64,000 nt of DNA, from the NCBI GenBank assembly GCA_021904315.1, contig CM038922.1, forward strand, positions 5,183,347 to 5,247,346, read 5' to 3'. The notes under the pieces are model-generated. The model had not been told where the DNA came from. It searched no databases and saw only the letters and a list, made by a program, of their open reading frames with translations. The stretch is from Sphagnum magellanicum. Its lineage: Eukaryota; Streptophyta; Sphagnopsida; Sphagnales; Sphagnaceae. The translations under genes were made by a program, and so were the position numbers. Shown piece after piece: positions 46,500-59,500 of the stretch (position 1 is its first letter; each line of letters begins with the position of its first letter).

Positions 46500-47270
46500 T
46501 TTTACATTTCAAGACATAATGGGGTGGGCCTAAGGTTAAAATCTTTTAGGAATTTGACTTAGACTTGGAATCTTTTTTAAGGCTTTGGTTTACAATTAAA
46601 ATCTTTTTAAATTTTTGATCTTTGGTTGAAATTTGACCTAAGGTTAAAATCTTTTTAGGTCTAAGGATAGAATCTATTTGGGCCTAAGGGTTAGAATCTA
46701 TTTAGGCCTAAAGGTTTTATTATTTTGGCTTAAGGTTAAAAACAATTACCATTTTTGCTTGGGGTTAGAATCATTTTAGCACGTGGGCCTAACACTCAAA
46801 ATCTTTTTAAAGATTTTGGCTTATGGTTTAAATATTTTGAAAACTTTGATCTTTGGTTGAAATTTGACCTAAGATTAATTATTTTTAAAATATTTTAATC
46901 TATAGTTTAAAAAATTATTAATACTTTGGTTTAGAATTAAAACATTTTTAATGCTTAAGCCTAAGGTTAGAATTTTTTTAACATTTAAGCTTAAGGTTAG
47001 AATGTTTTTAATATTTTGGGTTAAGTTTATAATCTTTTTAGGCCTAAAGATAAATCTATTTAGGCGTAAGGGTTAGAATCTATTTAGGCTTAAGGATTAG
47101 AATATTTTTATTATTTTGATTTTTTAATTTTAAATTACCATTTTGGCTTGGGGTTAGAATCTTTTTAGCACTTGGGCCTAGCACTTAGGCGTCAAATTAA
47201 AATCTTTTTATTGTTTGACATAGGATTTTTTAAAAATTAGCAATCAGGCTTACAATTAGAGTTTTAAAAA
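46500..47270. repeat. degenerate minisatellite, GGCCTAAGGTTAGAATCTTT type
   Basis: Short units built on TTTGGCCTAAGGTTAGAATC followed by TTTTTAG recur more than fifteen times with variable spacing. The same family reappears at 48000-48190. Confidence 0.8.
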
Positions 47271-47329
47271 TATTTTCTAAGGTTTAAAATTGGGTCATTC
47301 TAGAGAATTCCCGGAGAACATTTCTCAAA

Positions 47330-47765
47330 ATGCTTGAAAAATATCCATTAGTTTTAGAATCTTTATTTTGCCCGATATATTTCAGGCAGATTATATAGGT
47401 TGAAAAATTTTCATTTTTGCTGAAAAATTTAGGAATTCAACAAATCCTATGCTTGGAAATATTCATGAGATTTTTTTCTAAGATGTTTGGAAAAATTTCG
47501 GACAATTTTGAAAATTTTAGCCTGCTTGGGAAAGTTATAAATGTTGATTTATTTTTTTCATTTCTGGCCAAAACAATTGGGAACTCTGAAAAATCCTGAT
47601 GCTTGAAATTTTTTGACATTTTGGGAATTCTTACTCTGCTCAATAATTGCAAGCACCTTATAAATGTTGAAGATAGTTTTCATTTATGCCCAAAAGTTTT
47701 GGGCAATTTGAGATTTTTTTGGTCCAATAATTTCGGGCAGATTACAAAGACAAAAAAATTTGGTC
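47330..47765. repeat. diverged tandem repeat, period about 125-140 bp
   Basis: Units carry TTATAAATGTTGA or variants at 47392, 47534 and 47659, then TTTTCATTT-TGCC, AATTTGGGAATTC and ATGCTTGAAAT. It sits between two tracts of another minisatellite. Confidence 0.65.
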
Positions 47766-47999
47766 ACTGCCCACCATTCCGGGTGCTCTCTCACATGAAA
47801 GTCATTATGTTGGGTAGAACAACATTAGGACAAATGTCTTGCACCTTTAAGACAAATGTCTTGCACCTCTAAGACAAATGTTGATAGCCCCAAGCCATTG
47901 GACCAAGAATTTTTGATGCAAATACACATTTAAACCAATATGCGTATATTGGTTTAATGTTAGACCTCATGCCAAGAAAGTTTAGCCCAAAACAAAACT

Positions 48000-48190
48000 A
48001 AATTTTGCATATGTATATTGACTTAGGGTTGGAATTTTTCTGAGCATATTGGCGTAAGGTTGAAATATATTTCGAGAATATGGCCAAAGGTTAGAATTTT
48101 TTTGTAACACTTTGGACTAGGATTAAAATTGTTTTTTAGCACTTTGGCCTATGGTCGAAACATTTTTTAACAATTTGGCTTGAGGTTGGA
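48000..48190. repeat. second tract of the GGCCTAAGGTTAGAAT-type minisatellite
   Basis: Variants such as GACTTAGGGTTGGAATTTTT, GGCCAAAGGTTAGAATTTTT and GGCTTGAGGTTGGAGTC. It ends where the GC-rich SMAP1 leader begins. Confidence 0.7.
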
Positions 48191-48194
48191 GTCA

Positions 48195-48442
48195 TCTACC
48201 CGTATGGTCCTTTTTGATATTCCGTAGACGGTGGGCTGTCGGGCCGGTTGGGAATGTTTTGTGCAGGTCAGTTCGTGTGGAGAGGGGAGCAAACTGCCTG
48301 GACGGAGCGGATATGCAAGTCCGCTCTCACTTCGGCCTTTGAGCGGAGCGGAAGCTCGGCTATCAGACCTTTTCGCGGCTGAGCGGACGAATTCAAGCGC
48401 CTTCAAGCGGTGGTTGAAGGAGCGAGCAGTAGTTGGGAGATC
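48195..48442 (+). promoter_or_regulatory. GC-rich promoter or leader of the SMAP1-like gene
   Basis: CpG-rich stretch with recurring GAGCGGA words (about 48302, 48350 and 48380), sharply different from the repeats before it. It is probably promoter plus 5' untranslated region. Confidence 0.5.
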
Positions 48443-48640
48443 ATGAAGCCTTTTCCAGTGGGCGTGTACGTGTCCGATGCGGGAGACAGCGTTTTCGGGG
48501 CGGCCATGGACTTGGACCTAGACGGAGATGCCCTAGAGCTTTTCCAAGGAGTAGACTCGAATCAAGCTGATCAGAAACCCTTGGATGCAGATTTCTTCAA
48601 TTGTTTTGAAGACGATTTCGACGATACTGACGTTTCCTAG
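48443..48640 (+). CDS. SMAP1: small acidic protein 1-like
   Basis: A 65-aa acidic protein. The start MKPFPVGVYVSDAGDSVFG leads to MDLDLDGDALELFQG, and the C-terminus DADFFNCFEDDFDDTDVS is the signature of plant SMAP1 (Arabidopsis protein about 62 aa, ending FEDDFDDTDI-). In Arabidopsis SMAP1 is needed for response to the synthetic auxin 2,4-D, acts upstream of Aux/IAA degradation and associates with the COP9 signalosome. The length and uninterrupted C-terminal block suggest an intact gene. An upstream in-frame ATG at 48410 would add 11 residues, but the chosen start fits family length. The neighbours are repeats, so there is no functional context. Confidence 0.85.
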   Translation: MKPFPVGVYVSDAGDSVFGAAMDLDLDGDALELFQGVDSNQADQKPLDADFFNCFEDDFDDTDVS

Positions 48641-51600
48641 TCTTGCGTCTCCTTGGTTCCAGTTTCTAATACGGTTGCCGTCTTGTTACTGAATAGGTAG
48701 ACTTTCTTTCTCTTTCGTCAACAAGTTCCCTTTTTCTTTGCGGGTTTTTTTTTTGTTCTTAGTCCGTGCTTGTGCAGCACGTTTCTCTTTTGAGGCTTAG
48801 GAACGTTTCCTTTGTGAGCAACTGCATAAAGCACTTGGACTGTCATCGGCGAGTTTCGTCGCCCGCCCGGATTCCTGCGGGTGTTTTCCAGAACCTCTTT
48901 TGTCAATTCTTGCTTGGACTTCCCTGGATGCCTGCCATCAAGGAGCCTTGCAAGCTGGAGGCATGCAACATACAAACATGTCTGACGAAGAATGCATTCC
49001 AACCTGAAAGGTGTGTTATTTTTTTGAGGCTTGCTTTTTAGGGTTCAGTTGTTTTGATAAAGAAACTTCGGAATCTCTTCTTATGGCTCCTTGTGTTTTT
49101 CTCTCAACTTGAAACTCTGATAGTTTTCCAGGGCTATTGAACAGAATTCCTGGAACTGCTGACATCTGCTGACATAGTTATTCCGTATCTTGAAGTGCAA
49201 AGTGCGAAAGCATGGTCCTGCATGTATAATCTGATGGAATATAGCGCAGATCTAACTGAAGAGATCAGATATTAGTTGCTTTGTGCTTGGGCAAGTTGGA
49301 CAGGATTTGCACACTTGCCACTGTAGTAATACATTACTGAATGTTTGTAGTTGAGGAGAACCTGCAATGGTCTTTTGTTTGATTTGTGCTCCTCCTATTT
49401 GCATGGTAAATGGTTCCCTTTTGGATTCTTAATGATGTTAGAATACTGAGTTTCCCTGTTTAACTTCCACTGTTCATGTAGGTGCCATGATGCCATCTGG
49501 AAGCTGCAGAAGTGCTGTGAGCGTTGTGAATATAAGTCCACTCACTGTGCCTCAGTCTCTGGCCTTCTTAACACATTTAAGAAAAAAACATGACTCTGTT
49601 CATATCAGTTTGCTGAGGGTATTCAAAGTTGTTAGGGTTTTACGTGTTGTGACACCAGTTCTTTAATGTGTTGGTTCTGTTATCTGCCTGAATGAGAGGA
49701 GGAGACTGTGAGCCCTGTGAGTGAGAAATGTGTAATTGCAGTATGTAACCATATCAAGATGAAGCAATAATAGTTGTTGTTTTGTTCTGGTTTTCCAGAT
49801 TGAGGTCCAGGAGATAATTCTCTCAGTGGTTGTTCTGTGAAACTGGACGTGTGGACAAGGCTTTATAGGACTCTCATGTTTTTTGTGGGTTTGGCTGGAA
49901 CTAGTGCAACAGTTACTTAAGTATCATCATGGAGTGTTCTCAGCAGTCTCATAGGTATGCTTTTATATAGCACAGGTCTAGGCTCAGCTTAAGAATGTGT
50001 TCACAAGTGTGATAAACCTACAGGAGTTCATGTCTTCACTGGCCAGTCAGTGGGGAGTCTTGCAGAGCCAGACACAAGAAATTTCAAGATGCAACTTTTC
50101 CACAAAGAAACAGTTTTGATCGATGCTAGAGGTTATGCAGATCATAGGACTGCTCTATTTTGTCAATCACAACTGCTCAAAGAACTACAGAAGTTGACTC
50201 ATGGCATTGTTGATAAACATTAGTACAATCGCTCATAGACTTGGGAACTGATTTTTAACTAGGATGAGAAGTGCTACACTAAAGGTTGGGAGTTATTATA
50301 TATCATGCTTGTCGCAGCTTTAATAAGGACATAACTTGACTTCTGTTATCTATTTCTCTAGTGTTGGGCAACATCATCACTAAGTCAGCCTGCTGTTTCT
50401 AGAAATGCTATAGAAACTGGGGATGCAGATGATTAGCAGTTTGTCACTACTATTCATGACAAAGGCAATGTTTTGATGAGAGCTTTTCTGGTAACGTTGC
50501 TGTCTGGAAAGAAATACACAGAAGCCACATTTGGTCTATGATTTTCTTATGTCTTGAGTGTGCACCTGGTGTGATTTGAATCTATAACTCACTTGGTAGA
50601 TGGCATCAAGCAGCTGATTGCTTGAAGAAATCACATGGGTCGACTCATGGCCCGGGAATATACAGTTTGTATGGGGATATGGATGAATCAACCACCTAAT
50701 TGTGCCTTGCAATTACTGTACCGGAACTATGTATCACTTCCAACAGAGAAGATCACAGGCAGAGTTTTCAGTTTGATGAACCAAATTTGGCTGTTCAAGA
50801 CTTGCACAAACTGTGACATTGTAGGAAGTCTCTTGATTTTCCTTGGAGTTGTCTGAAGTCTTTGGAAGCTAAATTATTATTCTTTCCACCTCTCTGTTTT
50901 TGCTGCTCTGGCAAACTTTACACAAGGAGAAAGATCTAACTGAAGAGCTGAATGTTCAAGTACTGGAATGAATAGTACATGTGAGATGAGATTAGACCCT
51001 GATTTTGAAAGTTGGGATGATTACCCACCAGGTAAAATTCGTTTGTGGGTTCCGAAGAATCTGGAGCATGCTGATGCCTAGGTGTTAGAGTCCATCGATA
51101 GCTAAAAGGGGAAAGAGAGGGCTGAGAATTTGGAGCATGCTGTTGATTTGGTGATAGAATACATCCATGGCTGAATGGGAAATACATGCCACAATGCCTT
51201 TTATCATTTGCACGTACAAGCCTACTGTCTGTTGCATCTGTGCAGGTGAGAAGTGTTTGTTAGGATGGATTTCAAACAATATCCAAAGTCCCACATGTTT
51301 CTCTTCCTTCATGAGCACAATGGTAGTTATTCTTTCTTGCATCAACCACCACCAAGATTTGGCAAAGATTTGATCTTTAGGTAAGATCTTCCAAACTTGA
51401 TGCTTTCTTCCTCCAACTATCTATAGTGTTCCATGAAAATAATCCCAAGTGATAAGAATTTCAAATTGATAGCATATATTAGAATTTTCCTTAAAGTCAT
51501 ACTTAGCATAGCATTTTTTTTTTCCCCTACTGATTTTGTCATCCTCTTTTTTGTCAATATCTATAAAGCAAAGGAGAGCTACTTACTTCAAGATTTGCCT

Positions 51601-52331
51601 TGGCCACCACAGTCAGGACCAAACTCTTGACTGCAAGTTTGGTCCTGACTGTTAATTGATTTACAAATTTAATGCTCACCTAACAATTTAACCCTTGTTG
51701 GACCCCTAACAAGTAGTTTCATCTCCATCTGGGACACTTCATGAAATAACTCTATTAGAGAAAGATTGTCAAAAAATTCTGAAAAGTAAATAAAAGCAAA
51801 TAAAACCTAATTTTCAGCTCTTTCAACCTCATGAAATTTCTTGCTTCAGTTGGAATTGTAAAGTTGTAAACTTTGGAAGAAGGGTAGGTCAAAACCTCTA
51901 AGAAGATTGGTGAATTGATTTCAAGCTACCACTCAAAGATCTTGCCAAAATCCAGTGGAGTTCCACTGTGCATAACAATATCCTTACCAGCTAGACCTAC
52001 CATAGCCAGTTTATCTATCAACCTGGAGCTGATGGATTTTCCCTTACAATTGATGAACAAGGATTAAATCCCAACAAGAGTGTGCACTGGATGTTTGTTA
52101 AGCCACTTGCCAGGATCCTCAAGGTGTTGGCAAGTTGTCACAAAATCCCTAGAATATTTTTGGTTTTGTAATCCCTGTAGATTCAGCTGCAGCTGTTACA
52201 AACTTGATCACATGGTTCTAGAATCTGTTGGTGCATTTGCCTTGACCTCAACCATGGCACCCAAATCCAGGATCCTGCTCAATGGTTTTGGTAGGATTAG
52301 ATCTGATAATCCACTTGCTCTCTTTTGTTTC
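48641..52331. other. 3' flank of the SMAP1-like gene and intergenic sequence
   Basis: The first part (to about 49050) is GC-richer and probably 3' untranslated region, possibly with introns. The rest, of intermediate composition, may be transcribed non-coding or intronic sequence. No coding region was recognised on either strand. Confidence 0.45.
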
Positions 52332-52333
52332 TC

Positions 52334-52425
52334 TATATAAGAAGATCTGCTATTCAATTCCAAAGAGACCACCACTGTTTTTGAGCTCTCTGTCTCTCTC
52401 TGTCTCTCTCTCAAACACACACATT
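52334..52425 (+). promoter_or_regulatory. TATA box and CT-rich leader of the LTP gene
   Basis: TATATAA at 52334-52340 lies 170 bp upstream of the start codon. It is followed by a (CT)n tract (52385-52412) and ACACACACA, the pyrimidine-rich leader typical of plant promoters. Confidence 0.6.
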
Positions 52426-52503
52426 TTTCAGTTCTAAAGTCCCCTGACTGACTTTGTTGTATGATCTCCATTGTCAAGCTTTAGTTTGACAGTAACCACA
52501 GCA

Positions 52504-52864
52504 ATGGCGCACTTGTTTTCTGGGGAGAATTCAATGCTTTTTTGGTTTGCTTTGTCAGGAATGTTTTTGGCTATGGTGACTACTTCAGGCGTTGCAGCAG
52601 CAGAGGAAGAAGCAGCAGTAGTGTTAGCAGGAGATTGCTCAGGCACCCTGCAAACTTTGCAGCCTTGCCTTCCAGCAGTGGAAGGATTGCATCCTCCTAA
52701 GCCCACAGAGGCATGCTGTGAGGTGATCAGGAATACAGATGCAAGCTGCTTGTGCTCTGTGATAACAAAATACTCAAGTTATGCCCTGTTGTTGAATGTG
52801 GATTCAGCTCTGTCGCTCCCCAAGGAGTGCAGTGGCTCAATTCCTGCAGGCTATACTTGTGATG
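52504..52864 (+). CDS. non-specific lipid-transfer protein, exon 1
   Basis: Encodes a signal peptide (MLFWFALSGMFLAMVTTSGV, residues about 11-30) and a complete eight-cysteine motif: C-X9-C-X15-CC-X9-C-X-C-X24-C-X9-C, from DCSGTLQTLQPC through EACCEV and SCLCSV to KECSGSIPAGYTC. This spacing fits the type IV/D (DIR1-like) plant LTP group, secreted lipid-binding proteins. After GYTCDG a consensus donor (GATG|GTAAAT at 52865) matches the usual intron position just past the last cysteine, so the open frame that continues to 53043 is probably intron. The second exon was not settled; acceptors at 53297 or 53327 would add a short tail ending GNRKLML. An in-frame upstream ATG at 52471 would spoil the signal peptide. 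The promoter lies at 52334. Confidence 0.82.
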
Positions 52865-53520
52865 GTAAATTTCCATATAACTACTACAAGCAATCTTCAT
52901 GCCTCTTTGAGTATGCTAATCTTGTAGCTTCCTTGGGTATGCATCAGTTTGTATCAGCAGAAAATTGTCCGACATCCCAGGCACTAGTGAACAATTCTCG
53001 CACATGTATGCTGATCAATCTGTCCAAGTTGCTGCCCTTATGATCTTCAAAGTTCAGACACATTCTCAATACTACAGAGTGGTCAGTACTTCCATTCTGT
53101 TTCAAAGAACAAAGTTGAACAGACTGCTGCTCGTATGATAATTGTGCACCTGCAGGGATTTGAACAAATTTTTGATCTTGAAAAAGGCTCAATTTTTATC
53201 ATGTGATGCTTCAAACACTGTTGGGTAAAACATTTCATATCTGGCTGGAAATACTTATGATGCTTCTGTCTGGATGTATATATGTACATGTGCAGGATAT
53301 GTTGTCCCTGAGTTTATACCAGGCAATCGCAAGCTTATGCTGTAAAAAGAATGGTATGAAGGGAGGAGGCAGCAGCACTACTACCAGCACCAATATAGAG
53401 CTAGGACTTTTTCAGATTGGCAAAGTCTTAAAAACTTTATTCAACTGGAGAGACTGTGTGTCTCTCTGTACAATACTTAAATTCAACAAGTCTGTTGAAT
53501 TGTTCTTGTGTTAGAGAGGT
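52865..53520 (+). other. probable intron and 3' region of the LTP gene
   Basis: The open frame persists to 53043 with three extra cysteines, but composition and the donor at 52865 favour an intron. TGTGCAG at 53291-53297 and ATACCAG near 53321-53327 are possible acceptors. Confidence 0.45.
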
Positions 53521-56500
53521 GGTGATCTCGACAAGATATTCTTATGTGCTGAATCCAATGATCAATTCAAACTAAATAATGATGCTATCCAACTGCTTCC
53601 GTTAGAGAACAATTTGATGTAAAGGAAGGGCCTAACAGAAGTTGATTGATTCAAGCTGTGTCATATAGTTAACCACCCATGGATCTGTAATTATGTTTTC
53701 AGAACATGGGCTGGAACTGATGGGTAGGCAAATCCCAAGGGCAAGGGCATTACCAAATTAAGGACATGCAAGGCAAGAGCCAAGCACAAGCCCAATTTCA
53801 GTAATGCTCTTACCTGTGGGCTTTATGCAGTGTGAAAATTGATGCCACCTTCAGAGAGTGGGTGCTTTACATTTTCCATAAAGCTCACCATGAAAACAGA
53901 ACATCTGCTCACAGGGCAAAGGAATAATTGCACGCTATAACACGCCCTCTAGTTACACTACAAAAATTCTAAGAGGTTTTATTTTTTTAGGTTTGTTGAT
54001 GTCCACCAGAATTACAACAGTAATGGGAATATTCAAGTGCTAGTACTAGTGTTACCAAAAAGAATCCAAACAGCTGAGCTTCTCAAACCCTTACTACAAA
54101 GGTTCTGAAACGTCCCAAAAATGTCAACATTTCTAATATCTTGATTTTCAGGACACATTCCCAAATTAAAGAATAAAAGAGGGCATCTTCTCATGTAGAG
54201 TGAAATTTGAGAAATAAATAAATATGTTTATGTGATGATCATTTGAAAATCATGATCATTATGGCAAGTTGTGTGACTAATGTGAATGTTGAGGAATTCA
54301 CATTAAAATTCATTACATCCCATTGTAAGTTTTGCTCTTAGCTACGAACTTTCGAACTTGATTAATTGTTGTATCAAGTGATGACCAATTTGCAAAGGAC
54401 TCCTTTAATTGCATAAATACAAACTTGTTGACATTTTAAACTTTTGAGCACAAAAGAACTACTAACCAGGAATTGATAACCACACTTTAAAGAGACATTA
54501 TTGGAAAAAAGATTACGATTTGAATTACTTTTGCAATTTCCCATGAGAACTATATTGAAATGACGCAATTCTAAGGACTCCCAATGCTTTATCTTGAAAT
54601 TAAGTATTTTGTTATCTCACAATGTTGGATCCAACATTTTATTATAGCACACATCAATAGCTTTCCTATGTCATGTCAAAGGTCTTAGTCAGAAATGACA
54701 TAAATTACATTGTTAAGTGCATGGGACACATTTGTCTTGACTCTTAGAATGATTTTTAAATGCTGATAATCAACCTTGTTTTCCCAATGCAAGGGCACTT
54801 TCTTACAATTCTATTTGAGCTTTTTCAATGAGCCAAAATTCACTTAATTCATTAAACATTTAGCAAATCTCACTTTGAATATTCACTACTCTTGAGAATC
54901 CCAATTAGCAAAATGGAAATCCATATGGGGAGTCTTGGGATTGCTTCCTCTTATTCCCAAACACTTCCCTTTTGATTGTGTGAGTGTTCAACTTTCCTCG
55001 ACCTTGATCATGTTGGGCCCCATTCTCGATAAGCTTTCAGCTTGCCAAGTCATTGAAGGATATTTCCTTATCATTCTTGAAAGTTAATCATGAACCAAGA
55101 TTAGAATCATTATAATTCGGGCTTTCTTATTCCACCTTCTACGTGTATATGACAACTTTGTGCCCTTTTTGGTTCTTTCACAATGGAATTGGTGATCTTG
55201 CATTTGCCATCATTGAGGTCCACAATGCCTGCAATTAAAGCAACAATCCTTTCTCATGATTCTTATGATTTTTTTAATTGAGACTTCTGTAAACATTCTT
55301 ATTCAAGTCAATTTCAATGGCAAATCAATTTGTGGATTCATATAGCTAGCAATTCATGAACTCATGGGAGCACAGCATCTGGAGTTGTTGGTTACATTAG
55401 TCACTCACCATTGGATCATGTTGAATCACACCATCACATTTATTGCCTATGGAACTCATATGGACTCTAGTAGGTTGAATACAAAGAAAAAAATGTAGAT
55501 AATATATTTGCATATGCTAGATGATGTGAACGATGAATGCTGTATACAAACAACATAGAGCATGAACGAGGACTGAGACAAAGACCTTGGGCCAAGAATG
55601 AGTGAGTGAGTGTGCTAGATGAGGATATTAATGGTGCCTTGACACTAAAATAATTGGCCATTTTTATGTAAGGACTCGTAAAATGCACATTTTTGGAAGA
55701 TGCAATGCAAACTTAAGACCACTTAAGACCAGTTGCATCTCTCCCATGCCACATCAAATGCCACCTAAGGATTTGATGTTAACTAACAATTTTGGATCAA
55801 CCCATTTTTTGCACCATTGCTAATATTGGCACTTTAATACCATGTCTTGCTTGGCCTCAAGTGTCTTTCTCATTCTATTATATTTTATGGTTGCTAATTT
55901 TGTAGACATTTCTTTTGTGTGATCATTGATTGTCAGTATATGTGGGTCCGTTTGAATATCTTACCCACTAGTTTATTTCAAAGCAAGTCCTGGTTTTCAA
56001 CTTGTACTCAAGTGACTTTTTTTTCTGGCATGTTTTCACTATTTGGTGAAATTCTTTTTTGTGTTAAATGTGGTTTTCTCATGGAAAATTTGCTACTGGG
56101 GTGAAAAAAAATTTAAATTGGAAAAAATCATTGCTTGTTCTGAGTTTATCCCTCCTACTTTTAAAACTTTATTTAAACAGAACAAAGTACAGTCAGGGAC
56201 TGGAGCAACGTTTGTTTTGGGTGAATTTTCTCAACCTGCAAAAAACATTGAGAAACTTTTTTGTAATTATTTTTTAAAAGAAAATTTTGACTACACTTGC
56301 TGTTATTCTGGAAAATAACTCTTCCAAATTTTCAACCTCACAAAATTGGGGAAAAAAAAATCCCTGGACTGGAGAACTTCACAAAAGAAGCATAGGAAAA
56401 GTCAACTAATCCATTTCCACATAACAACTCATGAAAACATCAACAACCAAAAACATAAGGGCTGAACAATGGAGAGCAATGGCAACCAAGGAAAAATAGG

Positions 56501-59500
56501 GACATAGGAAGGGGTGTACCAGAAGGAGGGCATTCCCCTAATTGAGAACCTTATGATGGCTGAGGGAAGAGCTATTCTACAGCATGATGCTCATTGAAAT
56601 TTTCAAGAATGGACAAACTTTGTAGACAGAATGGGTCTATATTTCACAGAGGCTGGCTATACCCAAACAAATGCCTCATTTCACCTCAGGACACCCATAG
56701 CAAAACAGAGCAAAGGAGTTAATCATTTAAACATTAGTTATGTCTCTATTGTTTGTATGTATTTTGGTCGAGGGAACTACAAGTTCCAGGGTTTTATTTT
56801 CCGGTTTTGTGTTATTGAAGATTTGACCCCAAAAAATTCCAAATTTTAGCAAAATTAGTCAAAGAAAAACAAAAAATTCCCCTTTTTTTGTCAAAAGAAT
56901 GACAAATTTTGCGGGGAAAAAAACAGTGACAGACTGCAAGTTCCAACCCAGTATCAATGTGGACTGCAATTCTATCACCTCTGGGTGGGCAATATCAAAT
57001 CTCCTGTGGGTTTGAAAAAAAAAAACCCCCTTTAATCTCTTAGCTCTTCTTGGCCAGAGTAAACCTGCCCCTAGCAGAACACAATTGCTGATGGTGTGTG
57101 AACAGGGAACACTTTTTCATGGTATTCCTGTCCCACACTGGTTACCTTATGTAAGAACCACCCACATGCATCTACCTAGCAGCCACCAAGTGCCCTACCT
57201 ACTTACCTAAGATGCTTAGCAACATTACAAGGTCATGTGAGGGAGAAGTAGGAAGGTTTAGGGGATGGCTGGAAACCTTGGCAGCCCAGTTGTGGTTCAT
57301 CTACATAAATTGAGTCATTACAGGTTTCTAATGGATGGGTGCACCAGGTGGGTGTTGAATCACATAACCGGTTGCTGATGGGCACCTCACACACCCATTG
57401 GCTGAGAGGACACAAGTTACAAGCCATTACCCATGAATGCCCACCTTATAACCTTGTCTCCACACTCCTCTGATGCCAGCAATTGGTGTTTTCTTGTAAC
57501 CCGCACTGACCAACAAACCCAGGGAATGCAACTGATTGGTGCCAATTTATAACCAAGCTTGTGGTTATGGCAGCAACTGGTTACCTAGTCCATAACCCTT
57601 TTTTCTCAGGGATGAAAGGGCGTGTGAGAATAAAACTGAACCTCCTTTCAGATGCTGTTCTGCTCCTCACAAAGGTGAACTCTACTTCACTGTAACACTT
57701 CAAGCCCTAGAACCTGAAGTTCAGAATTCTGAAGTGATCTAGTGTCAAAATGGCACTGCCCAAAACCTTTCACTACAACACAGTTCGAAGTTCAGTTCGA
57801 AGTTCGTTTGTGCCTCTTTTTTCTTCTTTTTCTTTTTTTCCCCCAAATAAAGAGTTCATATGATTGTGAAAAAACTACTTGCAGATCATGCCCAGTTTTA
57901 GAAATTTTCAACACATTTTGTGAACAGTGATGTTTTCATATGAACAATGCAGATGTGCAGTGTTTCAGTTCAAAGTTCATTTGAGTCAGGAACTCAGGGA
58001 GCGCAGCAGGTCAGCCTGGCCGATCCGATCCATAGTACATCCCTGTTCCTAGTACCACTATTGGTTATCCCATGCTGTAGTACCTTTGCCACTTCAACAC
58101 ATATTTGTCAAATAATTAATTAATAATTTGGAGGATTGCATTTCGACAAATGATATATCCTCAAATATTCTATCAGACCCTTTATTTTCTTTCAGAATTT
58201 TTTCATAAAAAATTTAAATTTTTTGAAAATAATATAATTAGTGTCAAACTGGCCCAGGTACTAGGGTATTATTTAGTTGCCCAGAGTCTTCTAAAATTAC
58301 ATGAGGGGGGCAAAATGTGATATGACAACAACATTTCAATCTTATGAGTGTCCATGTTCCATTTAACCATTTGAGATAATGTCCAATCAAAGAAGTCCAT
58401 CATGAGCAATAATACTTGGAACATGGTTGCACCCACCAATTCACATACTATGAATATGAGCCTCTGGAAGGCCCATACCACCTAGGTAGTAGGAACCCGT
58501 CAAGCCCACGCTGCCGATCCATCAGATGGTTTTGGGTTCTACCAGGTTCACAGTTCTAGATGTAGTAGGTCTTCTTTCCAGTTGATTCACATCACAAGTG
58601 GAACTAGCAGGACCCAAAGTGGAAGATGGTCACCTGTTCCGCTTAAGAAAAACCCTGAAAAAAGTATCTGAATAAGACATCAAAAATGGTTATTAATGAG
58701 GAAATCACACTAAAGGTGCATTCACACGTGGACTTAAAGGACTCTAGTGTTGAGTCCTCTAACACCATGCTAGTCATTCAGAACTTACACCTACTTATCA
58801 TGAACATTTTATATTAAGTTAACATTCACTTAACATTCAGCGATCGCCCATTTAACATTGAGTGTCACCTAGGATGCCACCTAGATTTTCATTTAACATT
58901 GATTTAACATCAAGAATGAATGCACCATGAGTGGGTTACTAACAAAACAATTTGAAGAAGGCTTACATGTAGCAAATACTCTTGTAAGAAATCTAGTACA
59001 TTTCAGGTTGAATGTGTGCTCTAGAGGATAATAGCCCCTTTAGAAACTTGATCAGACAAAAATGTGCTGGAAGAGAAGCTAATATGTGGATAAGTTTTGA
59101 CTGGAATTGGTAGCAATGGCTGTCATCATGATTTCCCGAAGAACAAGTCACACACCCCTTTACTTACATGATAACCCTACTATAGGACTTGTCGGAGAGT
59201 TACCAGATGTAAGCAACTGACATGCAGTCCTAGAAACCTTTTTCCTCACTTGTTGGGCAACTTGTGATGGGGCCTTGATGTATAGCAATTGTAGATCAAG
59301 ATAGACTCGTGGGCCATAAACAATGCAAAATTGAGTGAGGTAATTGCAACTCTTGCTTCCAAGTTTGAAAGTTTCTTTCCATTGGAAAGCAATATAAGAT
59401 AGTTTTAGTGGCTGTGAATAGAGAATGTGTGTGTGTGTGTGAGCAGATTTTTTCAAAAGAAATGTGGTTTGCAAAAGTGCTGATGTTTTTTTTGCTGAAA

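Noticed and set aside
48718..49002. 94-codon Lys-rich minus-strand ORF downstream of the SMAP1-like gene
   Set aside because: It is antisense to the likely 3' untranslated region. The KKKPAKKK tail arises from pyrimidine tracts on the plus strand.
52471..52503. Upstream ATG for the LTP gene
   Set aside because: It would place eleven polar residues before the start at 52504 and push the hydrophobic core further from the N-terminus.
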